42,869 nt of DNA from Micromonospora sp. CB01531 (GTDB taxonomy: Bacteria; Actinomycetota; Actinomycetes; Mycobacteriales; Micromonosporaceae), in the NCBI RefSeq assembly GCF_001905095.1, contig NZ_LWLS01000107.1, forward strand, positions 1 to 42,869, in the 5' to 3' direction. Of the stretch, positions 34,576-42,757 are shown one piece after another. The notes under the pieces were generated by a model that searched no databases, was not told where the DNA came from, and saw only the letters and a list, made by a program, of their open reading frames with translations. Position numbers and translations under genes: made by a program. Position 1 is the first letter of the stretch, and the number at the start of each line of letters is the position of its first letter.

Positions 34576-35676
34576 TCAGGGGTGGATGCCGAGGGGGCGG
34601 AGCACGCCCCAGTCGATGCGCAGCGACTCGAACAGGACCAACGCGTGCGACTCGGTGAAGACGTCGACCCCGGCCAGCTTTCCGGTGTATTTGGCGACCA
34701 CCGGCGCCGAGGTCTGCCGTACCGCTTCCTTGAAGTACTCGTTGACCATGCCCCACGGGTTGCCCTGCGTGCCGTAGCGCAGGTAGTACGGAGTGATGTC
34801 GAGGGTGTCGAGCACCGCCCGGGCGCTCGCCTGCAGGTCGGCAATGTACCGCCGTTGGAGTTCACCGTCTTCGCGGGTACCCAGACGGCCGATGTGTCCA
34901 CCGACGAGGGTCTTCCAGGGGTAGCTCATCGCCACGTCCTGCGCGTGGATCCAGGCAGGAATGTTCTGTGCCACGGCGAGGTTCAGGAATGGTGTCCATC
35001 CGGGGAAGAGGACGTCGGCCACCATCAGCGTCCGGTACTCGGGGGCGTAGATGAAGATGTTGTCGGGCGAGTGGTTCGGCCCGTGGTGGGCCAGCTCCAG
35101 CCGTTCGCCGCCGACCTCAAGCACCAAGCGGTCTTCGAACGTGGTGGTCGGCAGCGGGCGGTTGGGATCGTTCGCGAACTTGAGCAGGCTGCGGGTCTCG
35201 GCGTGCGCGATCCGCTCCACGCGCGAAAACAGGCCAGCGGCGCTGATGTGATCAGCGTGGTAGTGCGAGTAGATGATGTGGGTGACCCGGCTCGGTCTGC
35301 CGTTGGCGCGGGTGACATCCTCGATGGCGCGCATCAGGTTGTGGCCGATGCCGGGCGGGGCGTCGACCAGCACGACCCCCTTGCGCGTGGTGAGAAACAT
35401 CGTCTGGTAGATGGAATCGGTCACCCAGAAAAGATTCTCGCCGATTTGGCCGACGTAGTACCCGTTCGCGTTGAGCGCCGGGCCGAGTGCGTCGGGAGGA
35501 ATGGGTGCGTAGTCGGGCAGCCCGTCGGTTGTTCCCGTCGCGGCGGCCCGCGCCCCCGAACCGTCGAGCAGGACAGCGCCGGCGGGAACGGCCATGGCCC
35601 CGAGGGCCGCGTACCGCAGGATCTTGCGGCGGTCCAGAGCTGGTGTGTTTCCCGTCTGCGGGAATTCAGGCGTCAT
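34576..35676 (-). CDS. Tat-exported MBL-fold metallo-hydrolase
   Basis: A 366-residue metallo-beta-lactamase-fold protein. A twin-arginine signal is present (DRRKILRYAALGAMAVPAG, residues 15-33), so it is exported folded, presumably with metal bound. The metal motif SHYHADH gives His138, His140, Asp142 and His143; further ligands are likely in HHGPNHSPDN, MVADVLFPG and VGGHIGRLG. The C-terminal 100 residues (YFKEAVRQTSAPVVAKYTGK) are helical. GGAGG precedes the ATG. Family members include quinoprotein relay and lactonase-like proteins; the substrate is unknown. It is transcribed in the same direction as MDR copy 2, with about 110 nt between. Confidence 0.88.
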   Translation of the reverse strand: MTPEFPQTGNTPALDRRKILRYAALGAMAVPAGAVLLDGSGARAAATGTTDGLPDYAPIPPDALGPALNANGYYVGQIGENLFWVTDSIYQTMFLTTRKGVVLVDAPPGIGHNLMRAIEDVTRANGRPSRVTHIIYSHYHADHISAAGLFSRVERIAHAETRSLLKFANDPNRPLPTTTFEDRLVLEVGGERLELAHHGPNHSPDNIFIYAPEYRTLMVADVLFPGWTPFLNLAVAQNIPAWIHAQDVAMSYPWKTLVGGHIGRLGTREDGELQRRYIADLQASARAVLDTLDITPYYLRYGTQGNPWGMVNEYFKEAVRQTSAPVVAKYTGKLAGVDVFTESHALVLFESLRIDWGVLRPLGIHP

Positions 35677-35786
35677 GAGAGGTTCCTCCAGCTGAGCGAG
35701 TGGTGATCGATCGGGGCCGCCGCCAATCGACGCATCGTGCTACCAGGCCGGGATGCGTCGATCGGCGACGGCGTAGAAGTGGTTCC

Positions 35787-36782
35787 CTACGCGTCCTGGC
35801 CGGGAACGAACAGGACCTTGCCGGAGCGGCCCTGCTGCCCTGCGTGGGCCAGCGCCTCCCGGTACTGGCGTAGCGGATAGGTGGCCTCGACCGTTGCGCT
35901 GATCACGCGCTGGGCCACGAGTTCCGCCAGTTCGGTGTAGATCCGCTCGAGATCGTTGCGCGGGGTCTGCTGAATCCAGTTGAGGATGTAGAACGAACGC
36001 AGGGAGATCCCCCGGTAGATGAGGTCGCCGAGCGGCAGGACGGGCGGCTGACCGGTGACCGCCGCGTAGGTGACGACCGTGCCGCCGTCCTCGACCGCGC
36101 GGACCAGTTCGCCGAGGTCCTGCGCGCCGCCGTCGAACAGGACCCGCAGCTTCGCCCCGGCGAGGGCCTCGGCGATCCGGTCGCCCAGGTTCTCCCCTGC
36201 GACAACTGCCAGGTCTGCGCCGAGGGCCTGGACCTGCTTGGCCGCATCGTCCCGGCGCACGATGGCGAGGGTCTTGATGCCGGCCCGCTTGGCCAGGGCG
36301 ATGACGAACTGGCCGACGCCGGAGTTGGCGAGGCTCAGCCCGATCCAGTCGCCGGGCTTGAGCGCGACGTAGTCGTGGAGCAGGGCGTACGCGGTGGCCG
36401 GGTTGACCGGCAGCATGGCCAGTTGCTTCGGGTCGGCGTCGTCGGTGACGGGGATGACGTTGCGGGCGGGGACGACGACCTTGTCCGCCCAGGTGCCCTG
36501 GACGAAGGTCGGCAGAATGATGACTCGCCGTCCGATCAGTGTCTGGTCGGCTTCGGGTCCGGCCTGCAGGACGCGACCGGCGCCCTCGGCGCCCAGCGCG
36601 TTGGGGACCTGCGGGTACACACCGAACCAGCCGAGCATGAACAGCTGGTCGGCCGGGTTGATCGGGGCGGCCTCGACCTCGACGAGGACGTCCCCGCCGC
36701 CGACGGTCAGTTGTTGCTCGTTGTCCAGCCGGACGGTCTCGGCGGGGTCGCCACCGACGGCGGTGAGGATGAGCTTGCTCAT
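35787..36782 (-). CDS. MDR-superfamily oxidoreductase, enoyl-thioester-reductase-like (copy 2)
   Basis: A 331-residue paralogue of the protein at 1508-2512; most positions agree by eye over the whole length. Shared landmarks are MSKLILTAVGGDPAETVRLD, VEVEAAPINPADQLFMLGWF, GDWIGLSLANSGVGQFVIAL, KTLAIVRRDDAAKQVQALGA, YRGISLRSFYILNWIQ and GKVLFVPGQDA. No zinc ligands are present. The ATG follows TAGGAG at 7 nt. An inverted repeat with the shared operator motif lies 42-73 nt upstream. The two copies lie some 34 kb apart in the same orientation, pointing to an old duplication or separate acquisition of related modules. Confidence 0.92.
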   Translation of the reverse strand: MSKLILTAVGGDPAETVRLDNEQQLTVGGGDVLVEVEAAPINPADQLFMLGWFGVYPQVPNALGAEGAGRVLQAGPEADQTLIGRRVIILPTFVQGTWADKVVVPARNVIPVTDDADPKQLAMLPVNPATAYALLHDYVALKPGDWIGLSLANSGVGQFVIALAKRAGIKTLAIVRRDDAAKQVQALGADLAVVAGENLGDRIAEALAGAKLRVLFDGGAQDLGELVRAVEDGGTVVTYAAVTGQPPVLPLGDLIYRGISLRSFYILNWIQQTPRNDLERIYTELAELVAQRVISATVEATYPLRQYREALAHAGQQGRSGKVLFVPGQDA

Positions 36783-36823
36783 GGGTTGCTCCTACTTCGA
36801 ACGAAGGTCTGAACAGAAGTCGC

Positions 36824-36855
36824 GTGTAATCGTCGACTTCCAATGACCATTACAC
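36824..36855. promoter_or_regulatory. operator-like inverted repeat upstream of MDR copy 2
   Basis: GTGTAAT (36824-36830) and ATTACAC (36849-36855) are perfect inverted arms 18 bp apart. Inside, the minus strand reads GTAATGGTCATT...CGATTAC, nearly the same as the site at 41722-41754. A further GTGTAA lies at 36871-36876. Confidence 0.6.
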
Positions 36856-36859
36856 ATGC

Positions 36860-37744
36860 CCTCGCCGACAGTGTAAAGGTCTTTGAGATTTAGACCATGT
36901 TGTGCTGGTCGGAGTGTCTACCGTTGGTGGATGGGGGACCACGTCGGCGCTGATGGTGATCGACGGGAAGGCCTTGTCCACGATTGCTCTGCTCATCGCG
37001 CAGATGCGCCACCTGGCGGGCATAGAAGACGAAGCCGTAGACCGTCTTCACGTGCAGCTGTAGTGGGCGATCTTGCTACTGCCGGTCATGCCCGGCGAGT
37101 AGCCCACGCGCCGCAGCACGAGGTTCGGTGGGAGCGTCACCGCCAAGCGCTGCCCCGTCTGCCCGCCCTCGATCGCAAGGACCGTCAGCCGCAGTTAGGC
37201 GACGTCGATCAGTATCTTCACGACCGCCCCGAGCTTGAAATCGGCCTTGCCGGTCTCGATGCTGCTCATGCCCATCACTCCTTGACCTTTCAGCGGAATC
37301 GCCGTCGATCACGAGCGTGCGCCACGACCCAGACCCGTCGCACCAGGGAACACCCTGGCTCCTGGCGTGACCCGTGCACTGGGGTACACCCGACCTCCAC
37401 ACGCCCCGGGGACACATCGTTGCGAGCCCGGCCGACCACTCGGCCCGCGTCCTAGCGCCCGTGACCGGCCCGTGGACCCACGGGCGCGCGGGGCCGGTGG
37501 CGCTGATCGTGAGAGGGCAAGCCCGCCCAAGGAGGCCCGCGATGACCACAACGCCCTGATTCGGCGCCTTGCGATCCGGGCCAATCAGCCGCGCATCGGC
37601 AGGCCTTCGCTCTTGCGGCGATCGAACGCCCTTGCGGCTGGTCCGCAGGGGTTCCGACATAGGATATGGATCGACCCAGCAGTCTTCTGCTCGGCATCGA
37701 CACCCAGTGGCCACGACCGGCGCGGCCTCGGCTAAGCCCGCACG
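36860..37744. other. gene-poor stretch with one possible tiny ORF
   Basis: No normal gene is supported. A minus-strand ATG at 37269 with AAGGAG 8 nt upstream opens a 24-residue frame, MSSIETGKADFKLGAVV followed by KILIDVA, with stop at 37195-37197. It may be a small protein or the start of a lost gene. Other frames in the region lack protein-like composition. Confidence 0.35.
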
Positions 37745-38290
37745 TTAGTCCGTTTCGGCGCGGAGGCGAGCGCGAGACCGGTACCGCGCGACGTTGTGCT
37801 TGTTGCCGCAGATCTCGTAGGAGTGCCACCGCTGGGTGCGGCTCCGGCTGGTGTCATAGAACACCGAACTGCACACGTCGTTGGCGCACAGCCGCATCCG
37901 GGTCCACTGACCAGAGGCGATGAGCTCGGCAGTGAGCCGTGCGACGCGGCCAACGAGCGGGTCGCCGGTGACCTGCTCCAGGCTCACCCGGGCCGGCGCC
38001 GCGTACTGTTGCTGGTACGTCACACCAGACGTTCGGGCGGTGAAGGCGGCCCAGAACGGTGCGGGGTCCTCGCCGTCGTGCTCGGCCGTGAGCACCGCCA
38101 TCAGGTCGGCCCGCAGGGCGCGCAGCTCTGCCAACTGTGCGGCGGAGACCCCGATGCCGGCGTGACCGAGCCGGCGGAGCACCTCTGTGGCGTGCTCGGG
38201 AGAGTCGAGCTTCTCCGCGTGGATGGCGTGGGCCCGCGAGTTCAGCAGCGCGATCAGCGTCGTCGCCTCCGGCGGGACCGTGGAACTCAT
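37745..38290 (-). CDS. CGNR zinc-finger protein (ABATE-type regulator)
   Basis: A 181-residue protein with an N-terminal ABATE-type helical domain (EATTLIALLNSRAHAIH, LRALRADLMAVL) and a C-terminal CGNR zinc finger, CANDVCSSVFYD...RWHSYEICGNKHNVARYRSR. The name-giving CGNR is CGNK here. Such proteins are considered stress-linked DNA-binding regulators in actinomycetes. The ATG at 38290 fits the domain start. A TACAGT hexamer lies just 7 nt upstream, with AGGGG immediately before ATG, so leaderless translation is plausible. It is monocistronic. Confidence 0.85.
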   Translation of the reverse strand: MSSTVPPEATTLIALLNSRAHAIHAEKLDSPEHATEVLRRLGHAGIGVSAAQLAELRALRADLMAVLTAEHDGEDPAPFWAAFTARTSGVTYQQQYAAPARVSLEQVTGDPLVGRVARLTAELIASGQWTRMRLCANDVCSSVFYDTSRSRTQRWHSYEICGNKHNVARYRSRARLRAETD

Positions 38291-38388
38291 CCCCTCACTG
38301 TACCCGCGACATGAGCCAAATCCCAAAGATCTTTACAGAGCGCCAAGACCTAACAGCTTGCGTAATGCTCTTCAACATAGAGCCATTT

Positions 38389-38520
38389 TCATCCTGCGTG
38401 GCGGGTCGCTTCGACGTGGTGCAGGGACGAGGATGGCCTGCACGATCGCGGTGGCGCGGCGCAGGCAGCGGCGTAGCTTGGCCAGGATCTTCCAGACCTC
38501 CGATCGCTGAGACGAAACTC
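38389..38520 (-). pseudogene. possible transposase C-terminal remnant
   Basis: The minus strand carries WKILAKLRRCLRRATAIVQA in one frame and SSLHHVEATRHAG-stop in another. Together these resemble the end of a DDE transposase (KILAKLRCCPRRTTAIVQAxLVLHHVEA). One indel is implied. The family is uncertain, and no other parts are seen in 38521-38740. Confidence 0.4.
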
Positions 38521-38740
38521 GGACACCTTGGCCACGTGTGCGGCAGCGTCCCGGCGGAGCCGGGACATGCGGTTTCCGGGCGTGGTGACGGGGCTTGCCG
38601 GGGTGCGGCAGGGTGCGGCAAGCTGGGTGCTGGTGGGAAGAGCGACCACGTTGTCGCCCCTTGCGGGGGGCTGACCTTTCGCCGGAAACGGCCTTGTCGG
38701 CGCTCTTCCCGCCTCTATGTGTGCGCTGATGGTGGGCCTT

Positions 38741-40115
38741 TCAGGCGGCGGCCTCACCGCTTTCGCCGTTGCCGGGACTCCCGCTGTTCGGGTGGTCGCT
38801 GTCGTGGTCGGCGAGGATGATCTTCTTGCCGGACACGGCTTCGAGTTGGGCGATCAGCCGCCGGGTGTGGGCTTGCGGGTCGACGCGGCGGGTGTAGTAG
38901 TCGTGGCCGAGGTCGGTGTAGGTGTTTCCGGTGGCCAGGACGGTCCAGATGACCTTGATGAGGGTATGGGCGACGGCGAAGGCGGCTTTCTTGGCGGCGG
39001 TCTTGTTTGCCCGGCCGCCGAAGCGGCGGTGTAGCCGGTGGAACCTTGCCCCGATGCGGGTGCGGGTCCGGGACGCGGCCAGAGCGGCTTCGATGAGGAT
39101 CGACTGGACGTGGGTGTTGCCCTTGCGGTGCCGGGCCCTGCGACGCTGGCCGGCGGACTCGTTGTTTCCCGGTGCGAGTCCGGCCCAGGCGGCCAGATGC
39201 TTCGCCGACGGGAACCGGCTCATGTCCACACCGATCTCGCTGATGATCACTGCCGCGACCCGGTCGCCGATGCCGGGAATGGTGGTCAACAGCCGGACCT
39301 GTGCGGCGAACGGCGCGACCAGCCCGGACGGCTCGACGGCAGGCCGCCGACTGCTGCCGGGACGGCCGGTGTGGCCGATCTTCTCCTTGACCTGGCTGAT
39401 CATCTCGTCGAGGTGATCAAGCCGGGCCAGGTGGAACCCGATCATCTGACCGTGATGGGCGGTGAACCGGCCGGCCAGGGCCAACCGCAGATCCTCGGTC
39501 TTGTTCCGCAGCACCCCGCAGGCCAGCCCGGCCAACACGTGCGGGTCACGCTCACCGGCCACCAAAAGCGTCCAGCATCGACCGGCCCGACACCCCGAAC
39601 GTGTCCGAGGCGACCATGTCCAGCTTGATCCCGGCTGCTTCCAGAACTTTAAGTAGCCGCTGTTTCTCCCGGCTGCGTTCCTCGGTCAGCTTCGTCTGAT
39701 ACCGGGTCAGATCCCGAATCCGGCGGATGTCGTCCGGCGGCAGGAAACTGCCCCGCAGCAGCCCGACCTCCAACAGCCGGGCCAGCCACTGCGAGTCCTT
39801 CACATCCGTCTTACGACCCGGCACCGCTTTGACGTGCGCGGCGTTGACCACGTCAACCGCCATGCCCGACCCGCCGGCCTCCCGTAACGCGGAGTACACC
39901 GGCCACCAGTACGGGCCGGTCGACTCCATCGCCACCCGCGTCACCTGCTGTTCGGCCAGCCAGGCCGCCATCACCAACAGGTCCGCGTAAAACGTGCGGA
40001 ACGTCCTGGTCTTCTCCCGCCGCACCGTACGCCGCGGATCCGGGATACGCACACTCACCGTCACCTGTCGCTTATGCACATCGATCCCCGCGACGTGCGA
40101 ATACAACACTTCCAC
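38741..40115 (-). pseudogene. IS110-family transposase, split by one frameshift
   Basis: The first part (39552-40115) has the DEDD RuvC-like domain: HVAGIDVHKRQVTV, RVAMESTGPYWWPV and GRKTDVKDSQWLARL. The second part (38741-39565) has the transposase_20 domain: LLTTIPGIGDRVAAVIISEI, AWAGLAPGNNESAGQRR and AYRLIKVIW-like helices. The join should read MLDALVAGERDP, but a T4 run (minus strand, 39564-39567) shifts the frame to MLDAFGGR-stop. All catalytic residues are kept, so this is a recent inactivation, a slippage site or a sequencing error. Fused length (~450 residues) is slightly above the family's usual ~400. Confidence 0.9.
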
Positions 40116-40320
40116 ACGAACCCCTTCGTCCCGACCGGCTCAACCCGGGACGGCATCGCTCGCAGAGTCCGTCACAGACTCATGACACTGAGACACGTGC
40201 ACGGGGGCAACAACCTGGGATACCAGGGACGGACTCCCACACCATTCTCCAAATCAGGCACCGCAAGGGCACCAAGCGGAACCGGCGACGGCGAGCGACA
40301 CCGCCGACCGAGTTTCACCC
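40116..40320 (-). other. 5' noncoding end of the IS110 element, candidate bridge-RNA region
   Basis: IS110-group elements encode a structured bridge (seeker) RNA in the noncoding end upstream of the transposase. This ~200-nt stretch has no gene and sits in that position. No fold was computed; this is placement only. Confidence 0.3.
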
Positions 40321-40363
40321 ACCTGTGGGTGGCCCCGCCAGGGGCCATGGGTTTCTCCAAAGG

Positions 40364-40627
40364 TCAAGCGGGGGCTGGGGTTCGGGTGGGGAATGCCTTG
40401 GTCTCGTCGTAGAGCTGGCGTGTTGTGAGGCATTGATGTAGGCAGCCGATGAGCCGGTTGAAGAGGTGGCGTAGGGCGGCGGCGTGGCGGTCGGCGTGGA
40501 CGCTGATCTGCCCGCATCGGCCGGCCCGCTCGGCCAGTTCCAGTACCGGCACGAGGCCCGCGTGCGACACGATGGTCTCCTCGTCGAACGCCGCGCCGTC
40601 CGCGCGCCAGGCATGAGATCGTTGCAC
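40364..40627 (-). pseudogene. chimera of two transposase fragments
   Basis: The frame begins like an IS1380-type transposase (ETIVSHAGLVPVLELAERAG). It then joins, without a break, the C-terminal end of an IS110-type transposase (RHAAALRHLFNRLIGCLHQC, LTTRQLYDETKAFPT). The junction lies near 40510. It most likely formed by insertion or deletion between two elements and has no function. Confidence 0.65.
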
Positions 40628-40702
40628 CGAGAGTGCCCTTCCAAGCCGCGAAGGTCAGGTCTTAGACAAACCCGATCATCGCAGCCTAGAAGGGCACTCT
40701 CG
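40628..40702. repeat. 14-bp inverted repeat, probable IS end
   Basis: CGAGAGTGCCCTTC (40628-40641) and GAAGGGCACTCTCG (40689-40702) are perfect inverted copies 47 bp apart. They lie directly upstream of the IS1380-like start, so they probably represent terminal repeats of that element brought close together. Confidence 0.65.
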
Positions 40703-40763
40703 TCATCTACACGCCAACTCGGACGCCTGTTGCAAGCCGACCCGATCCGCGGATCGTGGCTCA

Positions 40764-41702
40764 CTACCTGCCGTTCAGGTGCGCAACCAGAAGGTTCGGA
40801 TCCTGACGCGAGAAGTACGCGGCACTGGTCACGTAGACGGTGTGCCCGTCGATGGCGACGGCGGTCGGCTGCTGCAGCCCGTCGGCACCGGTCAGCACTG
40901 TGCTGGAGGTGCCGTCCGGCGTGATCAGCACGACCTCGTTGGCACCGACGTTTGCGGCGAGCACTGAGTCACCGGCGAACGCGAAGTCGTCGATCCCGGG
41001 CGCCCCGGTGAACCGCGTCTCTACCCGGCCGGCATGCCGCCCGAGCGGGATTCGCAGCAACGTGCCGCGGTCTCGGTTGGATGTCCACACGGCACCGTCG
41101 TGCACCTTGAGACCGTTGGCGCCGAACAAGGTGGTCGGCGCGAGCTCCGGCGCAGCCGACCAGACGACGGGGATACCGCCACCCGACGGGGCCCGCCAGA
41201 GGATCCCGCGCGACGAATCCGCCACGTAGATGTCACCGGTGCGCTGGTCGACGTCGATCCCGTTCGGGAAGCTGGCTGCCGTCAGCGGGATCACCCGTTC
41301 CGGCTTCTCACCGGGACGGATACGCCACACGCCGGTAAGGTCGTCGCCGCCTGCGGCGTAGCCGACGTAGAGGCTACCGTCAGTCCCGCGGGCGATCCCG
41401 GTGGCGATCGCGACACCGATCCCCGGGGTGTTCACCCCGCCGTCGTCAGGTGCCGGCAGGGTCGCCAGCACACGCCGTCGGCCATCGTTGCCGATCCGCA
41501 CCACCTGGAAGCTGCCAGCGAACACCAGGTCGACCCCACCCGGCTCGACCAGAATGTTCTCAGGCTGCTGACCCGCGGCCACATCGAAATGCGCGACGAT
41601 CCGTGCATGGGACAGCGGCCTCGAGGCCGCCGAGGCCGGGACGGCCGAGCCGAACACCGCCGCGGCGGCCAGAACGGCGGCAGTGAGACCTCTCTTGGAC
41701 AT
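40764..41702 (-). CDS. secreted beta-propeller protein (ScyD/ScyE or SMP-30-like)
   Basis: A 312-residue exported protein. The signal peptide is MSKRGLTAAVLAAAAVFGSA with cleavage near VPASAA. The body shows NHL/SMP-30-like propeller repeats: GIARGTDGSLYVGYA, FPNGIDVDQRTGDIYVADSS, GANGLKVHDGAVWTSN, IDDFAFAGDSVLAANVG and QPTAVAIDGHTVYVTSAAYF. Such proteins bind ligands or act as lactonases/lyases; no active-site set is clear enough to choose. The start at 41702 is supported by GGAAGGG 6 nt upstream and gives a clean signal peptide. A palindromic operator-like site lies 20-52 nt upstream, the same type as upstream of both MDR genes. Confidence 0.88.
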   Translation of the reverse strand: MSKRGLTAAVLAAAAVFGSAVPASAASRPLSHARIVAHFDVAAGQQPENILVEPGGVDLVFAGSFQVVRIGNDGRRRVLATLPAPDDGGVNTPGIGVAIATGIARGTDGSLYVGYAAGGDDLTGVWRIRPGEKPERVIPLTAASFPNGIDVDQRTGDIYVADSSRGILWRAPSGGGIPVVWSAAPELAPTTLFGANGLKVHDGAVWTSNRDRGTLLRIPLGRHAGRVETRFTGAPGIDDFAFAGDSVLAANVGANEVVLITPDGTSSTVLTGADGLQQPTAVAIDGHTVYVTSAAYFSRQDPNLLVAHLNGR

Positions 41703-41721
41703 GTTGATCCCTTCCGCAACC

Positions 41722-41754
41722 AAGTAATGGTCGTTAGTCCGGCGGCGATTACTT
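41722..41754. promoter_or_regulatory. operator-like inverted repeat upstream of the beta-propeller gene
   Basis: AAGTAAT (41722-41728) and ATTACTT (41748-41754) are perfect inverted arms 19 bp apart. The left half continues as GTAATGGTCGTTA, itself a partial palindrome, and is identical over 12 bases to the site at 2544-2555. Confidence 0.6.
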
Positions 41755-41929
41755 TCTATCAGCTCTCGGCCCTAGCTGCAACGCACAAAGTGATGAGCAC
41801 CACCGCGCCTGGTAGGAGAAGATCGCCGAGGAGACCAGCCGCCAGCAAGCCCCCGGAAGCTGGCGCCAGCAGCATCCGCCGGCCGTAGCCGTCGGCTCGA
41901 CTCGTCAGCGCTGGAGGGATCTGGTGCGA

Positions 41930-42283
41930 CATGAGTCAGGCGGGTCGCAGTTGGTCGCCGAGTTCTTCGACATCGGATTGTCCCGCTCGCTACCGCGGAA
42001 GCGCCGCCGTGAGGCGTCCCGCCCTCTCGCCGCTCCGCGACCCACGCCGCGGCTTCGACGCTGTGATAATGGGTGAGCCACAGCGCGCCTTCTACGGCAA
42101 CCAGTTCGGCCTCACCTTCCCGTGTTCGAGCACTACGGTGTCGCGCTGTGAGTGCCCGAGGTTGGCGGAGCCGTCGACCTGGGCAGCGACGCCCACGACC
42201 TCGTCATGACCCTCTACGGCCGGCATGAGCAAGGGCGAGCGCAACCGCATCAAGGTACGAGTACGCAGCGCCACGGCCGCCCA
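41930..42283 (+). pseudogene. degenerate large serine recombinase fragment
   Basis: Frames on the plus strand together spell GSQLVAEFFDIGLSRSLP, FDAVIMGEPQRAFYGNQFGL, TFPVFEHYGVALW, VPEVGGAVDLGSDAHDLVMT and GMSKGERNRIKVRVRSA. These are catalytic-domain blocks typical of actinobacterial recombinase-family proteins. The N-terminal nucleophile region and the whole DNA-binding C-terminus are missing, and several frameshifts occur. The recognisable sequence stops exactly where the dispersed repeat begins. Confidence 0.8.
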
Positions 42284-42610
42284 AGCGTCCCTGGTCAGCT
42301 TTGTGATCCTGAGTCGGATTGGGTTTCCGGGATCGTTTCCCACCGTGGTGGGCAGGCGTGGGCGTGCAAGTGGAATCCCGCGCCCGGTGCGGCTCCTCGT
42401 GCGACGGTGGGTGTGCTGATCATGTTCATGCCCTGGGTTGGTGGGCCGCGCGGGGCAGTCTTATCCGGTCCGTTGGTGCGTATCCCTCCGGACGCTTGCC
42501 CGCTCGGCTGTGGGGCCGGGCGGGGGAGGGTGTCCTGCGTCGCCTGGGCGCGGGGCGTGATGGTTTGTGCCGGGTGGGGCCGGTCTTCGACCGGTCCGTG
42601 CGGCTGGCCT
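42282..42610 (+). repeat. ~330-bp dispersed repeat, copy B
   Basis: The plus strand matches the minus strand of 11455-11790 with small gaps. It begins CGTCCCTGGTCAG right after the serine recombinase fragment and ends with the hairpin core GGCCGGTCTTCGACCGG (about 42578-42595). The outer part of the hairpin has decayed here. From 42611 to 42757 no gene is seen. Confidence 0.85.
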
Positions 42611-42757
42611 TAGCCTCCGTCTTTCGCTAAGCCCGTCAGTCATCGCTGTTGATCGATGTGGCTGGTGTTCGGCGGGTGGGCGGGGTTTCGGGCATGGTGA
42701 GGGCCCGGCGCGGAGCCGGGTTCCTCCGGGGTGTTCGTCGGAATACGGGGTGCGGGG

